Part shown: positions 22,830-35,019 of the stretch, piece after piece
How the letters are laid out: each line of letters opens with the position of its first letter
Numbering within the stretch: position 1 is the stretch's first letter
Assembly (NCBI GenBank): GCA_946699065.1
Contig: CAMPDV010000207.1
Coordinates: 248,001-312,000, forward strand
Length of the DNA: 64,000 nt
Direction of reading: 5' to 3'
Source: Loxodes magnus
Lineage: Eukaryota; Ciliophora; Karyorelictea; Loxodida; Loxodidae
The notes under the pieces: model-generated
Database searches by the model: none
What the model was told of the DNA's origin: nothing
Seen by the model: only the letters and a program-made list of their open reading frames with translations
Made by a program: the position numbers and the translations under genes

Positions 22830-25205
22830 TGATTAAGATAAGAAAAATGGTAATTTTATTTATAATAAATTAAATTAAATTTAGTGTAAAGTATTAAATT
22901 ATTAATTATTATTTAAATTTTAAAACTTCTATATTATCAACTTAATAAATTAATTTATATCACTTTTTAATTAAGTTCTAATATAATTAAATAGCATTTT
23001 ATATATTCTATTTTATATAAAAATAATTAATATATTCTTTTTATAGAGATATAAATATATTGTTTCTAAGTATAATAAGATTAAAATATACAATTAAAGT
23101 AAACAAAAAATTGTGATTCAGATTATTTTTTATTTTAAATATTCTTAGATTAAATTAAAATAATTAAATTTACAGCTTATAAAAGCTAGGTTTAGGAAAT
23201 ATACGAATGAAATTTATCCAAATATGGCTTAAAATAATATAAATATTGATGTTGTTCATATTAAATCATCTATATCAATTTAAATAATTTTTTCGTTAGT
23301 TTTAATAAAAAGAAATTTTAATAATTGTAATTTTTTTATTTTTAAATAAGATGCTATTTTGTCAGATCTTTTAACTTTTAAATTTACTATTTAAAATAAA
23401 TTATATAATAAATTTTATTTTTACTATTAAAATTACAAGAAAAAATAAAAAATTTAAGATTTAGTTCCTTTAACTAAGAATCAAAAAATAAAGTATAAGA
23501 TATATTGATATCTACTAAAAATAACTCATTTAATAAAAAATTTTATTTTAAACAGAATATTAACCAAAAATCTTTCGATTTAAAAATTGATATTGTTTGA
23601 TAAATTTAGAATAAACAATATTTTGTATATATTTTATCTTAAATTATATAAAAATTCATAAAATTTCGTTTTGTATTCCTTTTAAGGTTTTTAATTTGAA
23701 ATTGTTTTTTGCATAGAGAATAAAATATGATATAAATTTACATTCAAGTTATTTATACTCAAATGCATTTTAACTAGAATTTAAATAATCAATAGTTTAA
23801 AATTGTTAAAAAGTAAAGTAGAAAAATTTAAAGGGTGATATATTTGGTTAAATCAAATTTAAATCTATTTAAAAATTAGTTAATATAGCTCTATCTAAAT
23901 TTTATTTAAACTTATATGAAAATGCAAAGATATATTTTATAAAAATTTAATTTAATTTCTATAATTAATTTTATTTTCTTTTAAAATATTACTTTAAATA
24001 CAAATTTTTATAAAAATATACTGTGATTTGTTTTAATTTCTATTTTCATCAGTTTAGTTGATTTATATTTAATAATATTTTAAAATTTTCATTAAAAATT
24101 TCCTAAATTGACAGTTTTTCTTTTTACTAAGTTCATATAGTTTCTTAAAATATATATCTTATTTTTAATTTTCAAGGTTGCTTTAAATCTTGTATTGCTT
24201 CTATTTTTTATAGTAGAAGTTGAAATATTTGAGGGCTATCATCTATCCAAATTATGATCAGTTCAAATCTATCTGTAATAGTTCGTTACATTAACATTAA
24301 GCTATTTTTATAAATTTCCTTAGCATTTATCTCTACATTACATGAATTTTAATAAGTGTTTGACATACACCTTATAATACACTATAAAGTATTACTTCTA
24401 AACAATATTCCAATTTTGGCATACAAAAGAATCTATATAGATTTCTGAAATTTATCAATTAAGTCTTTGAAAACTTCTTATAATATTTTTAGATTATTAT
24501 TTAACTAAACCTTTAAAATAAATTTAGAAAAAGAATGATTTAAGTTATAAAATAACTTTTAAAATAAAAATATAAATTTCATTATTTTACTTAATCTTAA
24601 TTTCTATTCTACATTTAGTAATATAGTTTAATATGTACAAATTTATGCATTTACCATAAGATTTATATTAAATATGTAAACTTATCTCTGTAGTTATGAA
24701 TATAAGAAAATTAAGTTATAATTTAAATAAACTCTCTTAAGAAATATTCATTTAAGAAGATTAAAATAATAATAATTTAGAGTATAGTATCGTATAACTA
24801 ACAACGTTTTAACAATAAAATATTATTACTATTATTATTTAATTCTTTAATTTAGTACAAATTTTATTCAAATACTTAATTTCATTTTATGGGTTTATTT
24901 ATAATATTTTAGATAGAAAAAGGTAAGAAGCTTTAATAGTATTTGTATAAAATTTATTTTTACTAAGATAAAAAAATTATTAATTCTTTTATAATAAATT
25001 TTAGTATAGCTAAAGTAATTTTTATTGTTTATGTTCATCATTATTTAATCTTAATAAAATTATATATTTATTTTAAAAATAATATCTTTATAAGTTTTAT
25101 TAAAGTTTTGTATTAAATTTATTGATTCATAATAAGTCACCTGCTAAAAATGTTTTAGTATAAATCTTCAACTTTAATTAAAATATTTCATTTTATTTAA
25201 GTTTA
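22830..25205. other. 2.4-kb AT-rich region, no supported gene
   Basis: Extremely A/T-rich sequence with long T and A runs. Several frames are open because TAA and TAG are not stops, but none has protein-like composition. A slightly more complex patch near 24180-24480 could not be assigned. Confidence 0.45.
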
Positions 25206-25312
25206 AAAATTTAATATTTCCAGTTTTTATAGTTTTCTCTAAGAATTTTCCTAAGAAAAATGATCTTAAAAATATTTAGCTATTTGCTGGATTTGAAAAC
25301 CTCTTGATCCAT
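25205..25312 (-). pseudogene. kelch1-d: 5' fragment only
   Basis: This has the first 30 or so codons of a kelch1 gene from ATG 25312-25310 (MDQEVFKSSKQLNI, then IIFLRKILREN). The match stops abruptly near 25205. It reads KNW with TGG where kelch1-b has TGA. It is a truncated duplicate. Confidence 0.7.
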
Positions 25313-25424
25313 TTTTATAAATAAATATAAATATTAAACAAACTAATAAAATATATTATTTTAATACTTAATTTATTAATTAAATAGCTTCTAATTTAAA
25401 TACTAAGTTTATAATATATTAATA

Positions 25425-25860
25425 ATTTAATTGCTTTATCTTTATCAATCTCTTTTTAATGGTAATATTTATAACCCTTAAGTTTTTATCTATTATATAG
25501 AAAAAATTAAAAACTTTCTTAATTTTTGCAATAAATTAGCATTATTTCTAGTAATTAAATTTTATATTGGATAGTAATTTTAATTATCTTAGAGTTCTAT
25601 TACATTTTAACTACTTGTTCATATGATTAATTTTGAAAGATTTATACTGCAATCCCTTAAATTTTTAATAAAAAGTAACTAAGTAAAATTAGATATTACT
25701 TAAATACAATTTAATTTAGCATTTCTTCTTTAAACTTGAAGATTAAATTCCAATTTAGCAATCTAAAGAATATTTCTTATTGAGTATTAAGGATAATTTA
25801 TTTTAGTTATAGATTAAATAAAAGCTAATAAAGTAAGAGCATTTTAATAATATATTAGTT
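25425..25860 (-). pseudogene. X-d: X-family remnant upstream of kelch1-d
   Basis: This matches the C-terminal half of other X genes (YEQVVKMQQNSKIIK and the following helix) in the expected position and orientation. Frame continuity is uncertain. Confidence 0.4.
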
Positions 25861-26449
25861 TTCTATATATTTAAGCAAAAATAACACTAAGTTATAGATT
25901 ATCATTAACCAATTACATATACCTTTATTTTTTAGTCTATAAAACAGTCCAATAAAATGAACTTTTCTCCAATTTAATTTACTAAATTAAGTTGAAGATG
26001 TTGATTAGCATACTTTAAATTCAAGCATTATTAAAAAAACTAAATTGATTAAGAATCAAAATTATAAAAAGCAAGTATGAAAATTAAGGTTAAAGTCAGA
26101 AATGTTTATATAATTTTCAATATAAGTTCATTAATATAATTCAACAAATAGAAATATGAATTAAAATATCATTAAATGATTGTAAGATAATGGCAATACT
26201 TAATATTTTATTGAAAGGAAAAGAAGAATAAATATATGAAATATTGAAAATATGTTTAAAATTTAGTTAGTTATCCAGAATTAAGAAAAAAAAGTAAAAT
26301 TAAAACATAAAAGAAAGAATCCATTATAATGATGATATATTACAACATAAATTGTAATAGTTAACCAACCATAATATATAAATAAATTTAAAATAATAAG
26401 ATAATATAATATTTAGAATTAAAAAATACTTAAATAGAAAATTAATTAT

Positions 26450-26990
26450 TATATATTAAGTATTTACTCATAAATGCTTTATTTTTTACATTTTAAGAGC
26501 AATTTATCATAAATTAAAGAATTTTATATAAAATAATCAAAAGGACTTATATGTAATATACATACTGTTTAAAATTATAGATTTAGATACATAAATAAAT
26601 TTATCATTTTTAGATTATAATATCTGAAATAAAGACTTTGAAACTTAATTATTGAAGTATTTTAAGGAAAAAATATAAAATGGAGATATTTTGAAAGAAT
26701 TAATTGGAATATTAAAATGAAACTTTAGAGTTAGGAAATGTTGATTGTCATTTCAATCATAAATTAAATTGGTTTGATTATGCATTATAATGCTTATCTT
26801 AATTATATTTTATAAAATAAGATAAATAGAAAAATTAAATATATGCCATAAAATTTAAAGCTATAATTTGTAATTAATTTTAAATACTTTGATTAACAAT
26901 CTAAAGCCAAACTATTCATAGAAAAATAAAGAAATTAAACATAATAATAAAGATATTTATGATTTCAAAGAGTTTATTAAGCATCTTATT
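26450..26990 (+). repeat. dispersed AT-rich repeat, copy 1
   Basis: It is homologous to 55290-55680 and, more distantly, to 34380-34650. Shared landmarks are TTTATCATAAATTAAA, a TTAGATA(C/T)ATAAATAAA block, GGAGATATTTT/GAAGATATTTT and AGTTAG(G/A)AAATGTT. No coding capacity is apparent. In this copy a LINE fragment follows immediately. Confidence 0.5.
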
Positions 26991-26999
26991 ATTTATGTC

Positions 27000-27570
27000 T
27001 ATAATTTTTTTTCTAAGAATGTTTTAAAAGAGAACCGTCATTTTAACAGCAAAAAGATTTATTGACTAAATAGAAAGTAATTAAAAAAATTTTCTTTTAA
27101 TAATATACACTAAATACAATAGACAACTAATTCAGGAAGCTATTTCAATCTATAAACTATGGACTTATAATTATAATTTTTAATAAAAACTGAATTAGCG
27201 ATATATCAAAACTTAATTAAACAAGCTTTGTTTATGTAGATAGGAATTTGATACATTTGAGCACATTTTCCAGATTAATCTTTATATTGATGTTTTTAAG
27301 AATTTTAATAAACACAAAATAAATGTTGGAAAAGATTGTAGAATACTAGTTTTATATAACTAAAACTATATTAATCAATAATTAAACAAATAAGATGATT
27401 AAAGTAGAAAAGTGCATAAAATATTTTATTAATAATTATTTGAAAAAAGATTAAAGATTCTTAAAGACTAGAAAGAAACAAATTGATTCTTTAAAAAGAA
27501 ACCCATAAATAGATTTAATGAGCTAAGCGTGTCCTTATCAAGATGAGGGTGAAAAAGAACCATAGTTGAA
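27000..27570 (+). pseudogene. LINE C-terminal fragment (copy 1)
   Basis: It reads the post-RT region seen in the LINE at 48000-49050: YTKYNRQLIQEAISIYKL, then DTFEHIFQINLY (the Cys/His-domain region with Cys lost), then LVLYNQNYINQ. Only the 3' part of ORF2 is present, as expected for a 5'-truncated insertion. Indels are present. Confidence 0.55.
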
Positions 27571-27958
27571 AATGTAGATTCTTATAATTTAAAACAATTT
27601 GCATGATTATTTATCAATAATTATGGAACTATGTTTTAATATTTCAAATATTGAGGCTCTTATTATATAGTATTAGTATTATTATAAATAATTTTATTTA
27701 TAAAAAGGAAAATTATATGAATATCTCTTTCTTGTCTAATTAAAAAATTAATGTAAATGATTATGGAGATTGAATCATCATTTAGATTAATTATTCAGTA
27801 ACTCTTATTACCTATTAAAAAAAATGTATAATAAGCTTTTTTAATATAATCTTCTATCACTTAAATGAGAAATGATATGATTTATCAATTAATACATTTC
27901 TATTAATTATTAATAATTTATATTATTTATTTATAAATAAAATTATAATTAGATTTAA

Positions 27959-28000
27959 ACGTATTAAATACGTGTAAATGTGTGCATTTTACTTAAATAC
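27959..28000 (+). promoter_or_regulatory. kelch2 upstream motif (copy c, intact gene)
   Basis: AAATACGTGTAAATGTGTGC followed by ATTTTACTTAAATACTTAAC sits 31-72 bases before ATG 28031. The same arrangement precedes kelch2-b, -d, -e and -f, and an orphan copy lies at 37880-37920. Conservation in a region where the rest of the upstream DNA has diverged suggests a promoter or 5'-leader element. Confidence 0.6.
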
Positions 28001-28030
28001 TTAACGACTTAAATAATTTTATAAAAATAA

Positions 28031-28972
28031 ATGTCTTAGTAAGATAACTAAATTATTAAGATTTTATTCCTAAGAAAACTTTTAAGAAAGTCTCACAAAT
28101 ATAATGGAAACTAAATATTTGGAAAGTTTGGAATAGGAGTGACTAAATATGAACTCTGTTCTAATCTTAAAGATTCTAGAAACTTCTAACTTATTTCAAC
28201 TATAAAATAGAATCTAAACACTAAATTTACTTACTAAACTCGTTATAAGAAATTCTAAAATGAAACTATAAATGTTTTTACCGATGGTCTGACATAGTAT
28301 ATTGAACAAATTTATAATAATACTTTACTAATTTCAGGTGGATTTCAAGAAGAAGAAAGGAGATTTATAATTAATAACTTAAATAATAAAAATTTAGAAT
28401 TTTAAATGTAAGTAGGAAGAAGATTTCATAGAACTAATTTTGATAAATCAGGTTTAATTTTTCTAATATCAGGATAGTAATTTAAAAGCAATCAGTAAAT
28501 AAATTTGTCTGAATGTGAAGTTTTTAATTTGAGAACTAAGAACTTCAATTAAATTAATTCTATAGAAATTCCCGTTTGCTATTTTGGATGCGATTAAACT
28601 GCTTCTTAGCTTTGTGTGTTTGGAGGGTTTTAATTTAATCCTTCTTAAGCATTTAATTACATTTAGATATATAACAAAAATTAAGATATATGATAAAAAA
28701 GTTAAATTTAATTAGATAAAATTGCTACTACTTCAGCTATTTATATTCCTAAAACGAATTAATTTCTTATCTATAATAATGGATATTACAATCTTGATAC
28801 CAAATTATTCGATTTTAAAAAGGTTGTTAAATAAAATGAAAAGTTTGAAGTGGATAACATTAATTCTAATCAACCAGTTTTAAGTAGAAATATTGTGTTT
28901 CAATTTGATAGAAATAGTGATTTATTTAGTTATGATCTGAACAGCAAAGGATGGAGACAAGTTAAAGTTTGA
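28031..28972 (+). CDS. kelch2-c: intact kelch-like protein, 313 aa
   Basis: The frame is open from ATG 28031 to TGA 28970-28972, followed by a second TGA. The N-terminal block LIKILFLRKLLRK and TKYELCSNLKDSR is shared with kelch1 (FLRK and KYE(L/I)C), showing the two subfamilies have one origin. Kelch features are LLISGGFQEEERRF (about 100-113), FLISGQ, CVFGGF (about 198) and a blade end at NQDIWQKS, where Trp is TGA. The protein ends KGWRQVKV. It has a conserved upstream motif and so is likely expressed. Kelch2-d lies downstream in opposite orientation, so the pair forms an inverted repeat. Confidence 0.85.
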
Positions 28973-29225
28973 TGAAAACAAATGAATATAAATATTTAAA
29001 TTAAATCAAATAAAAAAATATGTAAATAATGATAATTTCATTAATTAAATAAAATAATAATTTTATATTTATTTTAAGATCTTAATTTAAGTTATAATCT
29101 ATTAGGAAAAAGTTAAATCCATAGCTAGTTTTGATTAAATTTTATTTTTACTAAAGGATTTAAATTTTAATCTATATTTAAAGGTCTAAATGAGAATTAA
29201 AATATTAATATAAGTTTTACTTCAT

Positions 29226-30163
29226 CAAGCTTCAACTTGTCTCCATCCTTTGCTGTTTAAATCATAACTAAATAAATCACTATTTCTATCAAATTGAAAG
29301 ACAATATATAAGCTTAAAACTGGTTAAGTGTAATTTAAATTTTCTACTTTAAATTTTTCAATTAAATTTACAATTTTCTTAAATCAAACATTAAAGTGCC
29401 AAGTGTGTAGTAACCATTATTATATATAAAAAATTATCTTTTATCAGATATTTAAATAGCTGAAGCAGTAACTTTCTTATCTAATTAATTTCACTTTTTT
29501 ATCATAAATTTTTAGTTTTATCATATATCTAAATTTTATTCAAGGCTTAAGAGGGTGAAAATTAAAATCCTCCAAAGACATAAAGTTTAGAAGCTGTTTA
29601 ATCACATCCAAAATAGATAAAAGGTTATTTTATAGAATTTATATACTTGAAATTATTATTTTTCAAATTAAAAACTTAGCATCCAGTAAAATTTACTCAT
29701 TAATCGTTTTTAAATTGCTATCCTTAAATTATAAAAATTAAGCTTGATTTATCGAATCTTGTTCTATGAAATTATCTTCCTTCTTGCATTTAAAATTCCA
29801 AAGTTTTATTATTTAAATTATGAATAACAAATCTTCTTTCATCTTCATTATTACTACCTGAAATTAGCAGAGTTTCATTATAAATTGTTCTATGTGTGAA
29901 GGTAGACCATGAGTAGAAACATTTTTAGTTTCATTTTAGACTTTATTATTATGAACTTAGTAAGTAACTTTATTGCTTAATCTCTTTTTTATTGTAGAAA
30001 TTAGAGAGAAGTTTCTAGAATCTTTAAAATTAGAACAGAGCTCATATTTAGTAACTCCTTTTCCAAACTTACCAAATGTTTAATTTCCATTATATTTTTA
30101 AGCTTTTCTTAGTAATTATCTTAGGAATAAAATCTTAATAAGTTAGTTATCTTACCAATACAT
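29226..30163 (-). pseudogene. kelch2-d: degenerate, inverted to kelch2-c
   Basis: It starts at ATG 30163-30161 and reads in frame to near 29900, where a base is missing before the QIYN..LLISG block. A further indel lies near 29500, before the LDK..TASAI block, and more follow. The terminal segment GGACAAGTTGAAGCTTGATG is retained. It faces the intact kelch2-c tail to tail, about 250 bases apart. Confidence 0.8.
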
Positions 30164-30189
30164 GTATTTTAATAAAATTATGAAAATAA

Positions 30190-30228
30190 TAAGCATTTAA
30201 GTAAATTACACTCAATTACACATATATA
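30190..30228 (-). promoter_or_regulatory. kelch2 upstream motif (copy d)
   Basis: The minus strand reads TGTGTAATTGAGTGTAATTT followed by ACTTAAATGC, 27-65 bases before the ATG at 30163. It is a diverged form of the kelch2-c motif. Confidence 0.45.
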
Positions 30229-30339
30229 GATATTAAAATTTAATAATAATTAAATTTATAAATAAATGGTATAGTTATTAGTAAGCAAAAGAAATATACT
30301 AATTTAAAAATTCATATTATTAAAAAAAGACTAAGAAAT

Positions 30340-30790
30340 GACGGTTGCAATATTTCTAATTGACTAAATATACCTTTGAATTTGAAGATATTTCTAGCTG
30401 AAGTAAATATTTTTGAAGATAACGCATTTGATGATTATCAGGAATAAGTAGATGAAGTTTATGATAATGGAATATGCTATTATTACTCATATGATCTCTT
30501 TTTGTTAAACTAATAAGCAAAATTGATTATTATATTTATAATATTCCATTCAGAGTAAGAAGTATGGCAAAAACTAAGTTTTTCTTAAAGACTGAAAATT
30601 AATAATTATAATTTAAGCATATATTAAACTAAATAAGATAATCAAAGTAAAAAAGTTTATATAATAACTTCATAATCAATCTTTGTAAATGATTAAATGC
30701 ATGCTTCATTTATACTTTTTATAAAAATAGATAATATTTCTTATAAAGGAAAAATAAAGATTCTTAAATATTAACTATTAAAAGAAATAT
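30340..30790 (+). pseudogene. LINE C-terminal fragment (copy 2), degenerate
   Basis: Its 3' part (30600-30780) aligns with 27360-27480 of LINE copy 1 (the AATAAGATAATCAAAGTAAA region). Upstream there are scattered matches to the 48.7-kb element. It is heavily mutated, with no usable frame. Confidence 0.35.
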
Positions 30791-30965
30791 ATTATTATTA
30801 TTAAAATAGTTAAGTTTGCCAATTTTCGAGGATTTTCACCTCTTCATGTCGGTGAAATTAAAAAAAGGTTTATAAGTCTCTACTCCTCTCCCACTCACCT
30901 GTTCTTGTTGTCTCTAACTATGTCTTCCGTTCAGCAAAGGTTTCTTGCTATAAATAAATTAATCA
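30770..30965 (-). pseudogene. fragment of the gag downstream region
   Basis: On the minus strand one frame reads SKKPLLNGRHSQRQQEQVSG then RGVETYKPFFNFTD. It matches the part of gag-1 at 14330-14460 (KKKLSWNTK...QDQVGVRGKTFKLFDLTP). It is higher in G/C than its surroundings. It shows that the region following the zinc knuckle is also conserved coding sequence of the element. Confidence 0.5.
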
Positions 30966-31483
30966 AATCATTTAAAATAAAATAAAATAGCAAATTCTAA
31001 TTATAAGAATAGACTATTTCAAATGTATAAATGAGGCTAAGGCGCTCTATAATTCTTTTAGTCAAATTATTTTATAACAGTGTTTTGGGTAAAATATCTA
31101 AAATATAATAAATATTTCAATTTAATATTTAAAAATATGTTAAAAATTAATATGCTTTCCAAAGGTAAAATTTCTTTTAATTATAATAGCATTTAATATA
31201 AAAATTAGAGAATTATATAAATATTAGGATTATTATCTTAGTAAACAATAAATTATAATAGCTTAAAATTTAAATAATTTAGCTTTCATTTTTTTAATAA
31301 TTTTAGGAAAGTGCTATTAAAATCAGCTCTTTTTGCTTATTCACAAACTTTAAAATATACTCTCTTAATTTAAAACAAAAATAAATATTTTTTTAAGTAT
31401 AAAAATTATATTTTCAAGCAAGATTCTCTTAAAGAAATCTCAACTTCTGCTTATTTAAATACTCAGTTAGATAAATTAAAAAA

Positions 31484-31908
31484 ATGAAGAAATGGTTAGG
31501 AGAAGTCAATTTTAAACTTTTATGTTGTAAATTCAGTTAAAATCTATTTTTCGAGTATTTGGATACCTATTTGGCAAAAGATATCCAAGTAATGCAAGAG
31601 CGAAACTTTGGAAATGCTTTATAGGCCAACCTGAAAGGAAGTGTGGCAATATTAAAAAAATGTAATCAAATCGCGATTAAAAGATTTCTTTAACTGAAAA
31701 TGATGTCAAGATGAAGTAAATTTAGTTAAAGACAGAAGAAAATAAATTGAGATTAAAAGAAAGATGGTTTGAGTATTGTACTAAGTAAAAAAAATAAAAA
31801 ACAAAGAATAAGATAAATAAATATATATTTGAGAATTAATATTTATTAAATCTTATAAAAGAAGAAATAAAAAATTATATGAACTCTGTCTTAAAGCTTT
31901 AAACTTGA
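31484..31908 (+). CDS. unknown basic coiled-coil protein with apparent -1 frameshift
   Basis: From ATG 31484 the frame is protein-like to 31660 (FSQNLFFEYLDTYLAKDIQV, then ANLKGSVAILKK). At 31654-31660 the sequence TTA AAA AAA TGT contains the slippery heptamer A_AAA_AAA. The -1 frame continues without any TGA from 31660 to TGA 31906-31908 as a charged helix (TENDVKMKQIQLKTEENK, LRLKERWFEY). The two parts give about 141 residues. The alternative is a homopolymer indel in a pseudogene. No family was recognised. Confidence 0.45.
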
Positions 31909-32129
31909 ATCATATCCAATTTTTTATTACATTTTTTAATAATGATAAAATCGTGTTGATGCTTTATAAATAAGGATAGCGTTATTTTATTATTATAAAG
32001 AGTTAAAAAGATTTTTATTTTAGTAAAATAATAAAACTGATATTATTATAATGATCATAGTTATTTTAACTTAAAATAAGATTTAAAATAATATTTAAGG
32101 TTAATTTTAAATTTAATGTCAATTTTCAA

Positions 32130-33073
32130 TCAAGTTTCTTTTGAAATAAATGCTATGGATCATATTCCTTTTTTATTTCGTTAATAAAAAGATTACAAGA
32201 GTTATTAAACTATAGACATAACTTTATTATTTATGAGAATTTGCTATTAAATAATTTCAATTTCCTTGAAAAGCATTTCCATGCAAATAACATTTTTCTT
32301 TTACTATATCAAAAATTTAAGCTTCTAATTTACTATTCCAGTTGTTATAAACTAAAAGAGATTGCTTACTTGGCATATCAGAAGAATTTTAGTATTCTTA
32401 GCAGGCAAAATTTCGCTTATTACTTCTCATTAGTTGTTTTTTATTTGAAATCTTCTTGTTTTATTCAGAAATAATTAAGAGCTAAGTCCTCCAAAAACTC
32501 AGAACTAAGGTAATTTTATTTCTGCTCCAAATCCTCATAATTTTTTGCCATCCTATAATATATCTTGAATTTAGATTAAATATTATCTTTAGTTTAGATT
32601 TGCCAGTTCACAAGAATTTGATCTCCATCCACTAAGAAAAAAAATTTAATCTTTATTAAAGGAGACTCCATGCATTCCTCTTTAAAATTTAATTTAATTC
32701 TTTTCATATTTCTTGAGATTGTAAAAGGCTAATCTATTTGATTTTCTTTCTCCAGAAATTATTAAATAATTTTCATTTATCTGTGATACTCGCGTATAAA
32801 TTGAACTAATAGTTTCCACTTCTTTGAGGATTTGTCTACTCGTTATTATTTAATGTTATATTCATATAGAACACAAGAATTTTTAATAAAAATTTTATAA
32901 GTTTTGATTTAATTATAAGCAAAATTTGGACAGATTTCGTAATTAACATTTCTTAATCCTATTTTTTAAAAACTATAATTTAAATTTTTTTAGTTTTCTC
33001 TAAGCTTTTTTCTTAGAAAAATGATCTTAATTATACTGAGTTATTTACAAGATTTGAAAATCTCTTGGTCCAT
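32130..33073 (-). pseudogene. kelch1-e: degenerate kelch-like gene
   Basis: From ATG 33073-33071 (MDQEIFKSCKQLSIIKIIFL) the frame is open for about 85 codons. Single-base losses then occur near 32825 (after DKSSK), 32390 and 32210. Between indels the kelch blades are well kept, and Trp codons swap relative to other copies: 'SGW' is TGG here but TGA in kelch1-c, and 'KKGIWS' is TGA here but TGG elsewhere. The terminal TGA 32132-32130 is conserved. Confidence 0.8.
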
Positions 33074-33189
33074 TTTTATAAATAAAAACAATTTTTTTTT
33101 ACAAAATAAAGTTTATTATTTAATATTTGATTATTTCAGCTTATTTTAATAACTGATTATTTATTATAAATAAATTTAAGGAAAACATA

Positions 33190-33610
33190 GAATAATTATA
33201 ATATTTTTAATCAATATTTTTAATAGAAACTTTCATAAATCTTAAATTTTCATCAATCTCATATTAAAATTTTTTTAATCTATATAAAGTCAAAGTAAGT
33301 TAGCATGCTTCAAGAGATTAAATTTTATCTAATATAAATATTTTTCAGTTCTTAAAATCTTATAAAATGTTTACTATCCACTCTTACTATGATTCAAAGA
33401 ATTTATGCTTTTTTTTACTTGGATTTTTAAATAAGAAAGTAAATAAATTGAAAATTTTATTGCTTAAACAATTTAATTTTAATTGCATAATACTTTCTAA
33501 GATTTAATCCCTTTTGTTTCTATAAATTTAATAATTATTTTTAAAACATTAGAATTATGTTTTATATTTTTCCTTTAGCATATTTATTTGAGCTTAAATT
33601 TAGCATATTA
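33190..33610 (-). pseudogene. X-e: X-family gene upstream of kelch1-e
   Basis: One frame is open over about 130 codons and reads FESQQEWIVNILQDFKNW and FQYEIDENLRFMKVSIK. It matches the QQEQV and ENLRFMK blocks of X-a. The N-terminus is unclear. Position and strand fit the X-kelch1 cassette. Confidence 0.45.
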
Positions 33611-33699
33611 TGCAATTAAATTATAAATACATATCTAATAAAAGTAATTGCAAATTATGTTTTAATTAAATATAAATATATTATGAATTAAAGGGAGAA

Positions 33700-34245
33700 A
33701 AAGTGACAGAAGGTCTCAAGAAGAGTTTTTTCGTACTCCGTAGATAAAGGAGAGAAAACCACAGATTTTTAATTCTTATTATATCGCTTCATCTTCAAAA
33801 GCATAATGATTTTATTAGTCTCTATATCTCCCAAATTAAAAAAACTAAAGATAATATTAGATTGAATAAGAAATTATATCAACAGAAACTGGTTTAAACA
33901 AAATTACTTTTTACCTCCTAAACCATGAGCAATCAACTATATGAAAAGTGAAAATTAAAAAATGATGTTAAAATAGAAAGATGATGAATAACTAGCAATA
34001 GAAAAACATAAGAAATCTATATTTAAACTATAAGAAAAAATTAAAATACTAAAATTAGAAAAACAATAATTGTTGGAAAAAATTAAAACATTGAAGAAAG
34101 ATTAATCAAGTAAGAAATTGAAGTTAAACAACTTGAAGAAAAACGAAATAGAGTAATTTTATAAAGCAATAAAATAGCTAGTATAAAAAGCTCTAGTAAA
34201 GATAATTTTTTAAAGTATATAAACTGAAAATAATTGAAAAATTTT
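33700..34245 (+). CDS. gag-like N-terminal remnant and coiled-coil ORF
   Basis: Near 33710 the sequence reads GLKKSFFVLRRQRREK, resembling the N-terminus of gag-7. From about 33960 an ORF reads MLKQKDDEQLAIEKHKKSI, then EKIKILKLEKQQLLEKIK, a clear coiled coil, and ends at TGA near 34239. The last 40 bases overlap the left arm of the large inverted repeat. It is probably a gag or ORF1-type element remnant. Confidence 0.35.
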
Positions 34246-34999
34246 ATAAAATTAGCATAAAAAATACTAAAGAAATAAAATATATAGAATAGAAACATTA
34301 ATATGTATAAAATAAGGATTATGCAATTCATTATCTTTAGTCAACGTTTATGTTTTTATTCAAAAAGAAATCTCTAAATTTAAAAGAAATTGCCAATATA
34401 ATCTAAGAATATTTATTCGGATATTTAAATATAGTAATCCTTTAAGATTTAATATCTAGAATAAAGAATTAGAAATTTTATCGCTTGAAATATATTAAGA
34501 AAAAAATGATAATCATAGAGATATTTTAGAAGAATAATTTAAACTAAAAAAATATTTTTAAATATAGGAAATGTCGTTTATCATTTCATTCATGCATAAA
34601 TTTTATATATATGTGCTAAAACGTCGAAGTAACTATAATTTTTAAAATAAATTAACTAGAAAATTAATTAAATACTAAAAGTTAAATTTTGAATAAATTT
34701 TTCTTATCTAAATTAAAAAATAAAATATAAATTGTTACAGACTTTGTATAATCATTTATAATAATGATTTAGTTATTCTTATTACTCATCATATTAAATA
34801 TTTTATTACTTATCTTATAATATATTTAGAGAAATTATCTTCTATATCTTGAAAGAGCAGAGATATAACTCTTGTAAACTAATTTATTTCTTTAATAACA
34901 AATAATTTATAGTATTTTATTTAAAATAAAATGGTATCTGAGATTAGACGATTTAAATACGTGTAAATGTGTTTATTTTATTTAAATACTTAAAATTTT
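34198..34999 (+). repeat. left arm of interrupted inverted repeat
   Basis: This segment is nearly identical, in reverse complement, to 37870-38633, and its outermost 40 bases match 39022-39066. It includes the dispersed AT-rich repeat (34380-34650) and ends in the kelch2-e upstream region. The right arm is split by a 389-base insertion. The loop (35000-37869) holds kelch2-e and gag-4. Confidence 0.8.
34950..34992 (+). promoter_or_regulatory. kelch2 upstream motif (copy e)
   Basis: TTTAAATACGTGTAAATGTG followed by TTTATTTTATTTAAATACTT, 28-70 bases before ATG 35020. It is nearly identical to the motif of kelch2-c. Confidence 0.55.
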
Positions 35000-35019
35000 T
35001 AATTACTTTATAAAAATAA

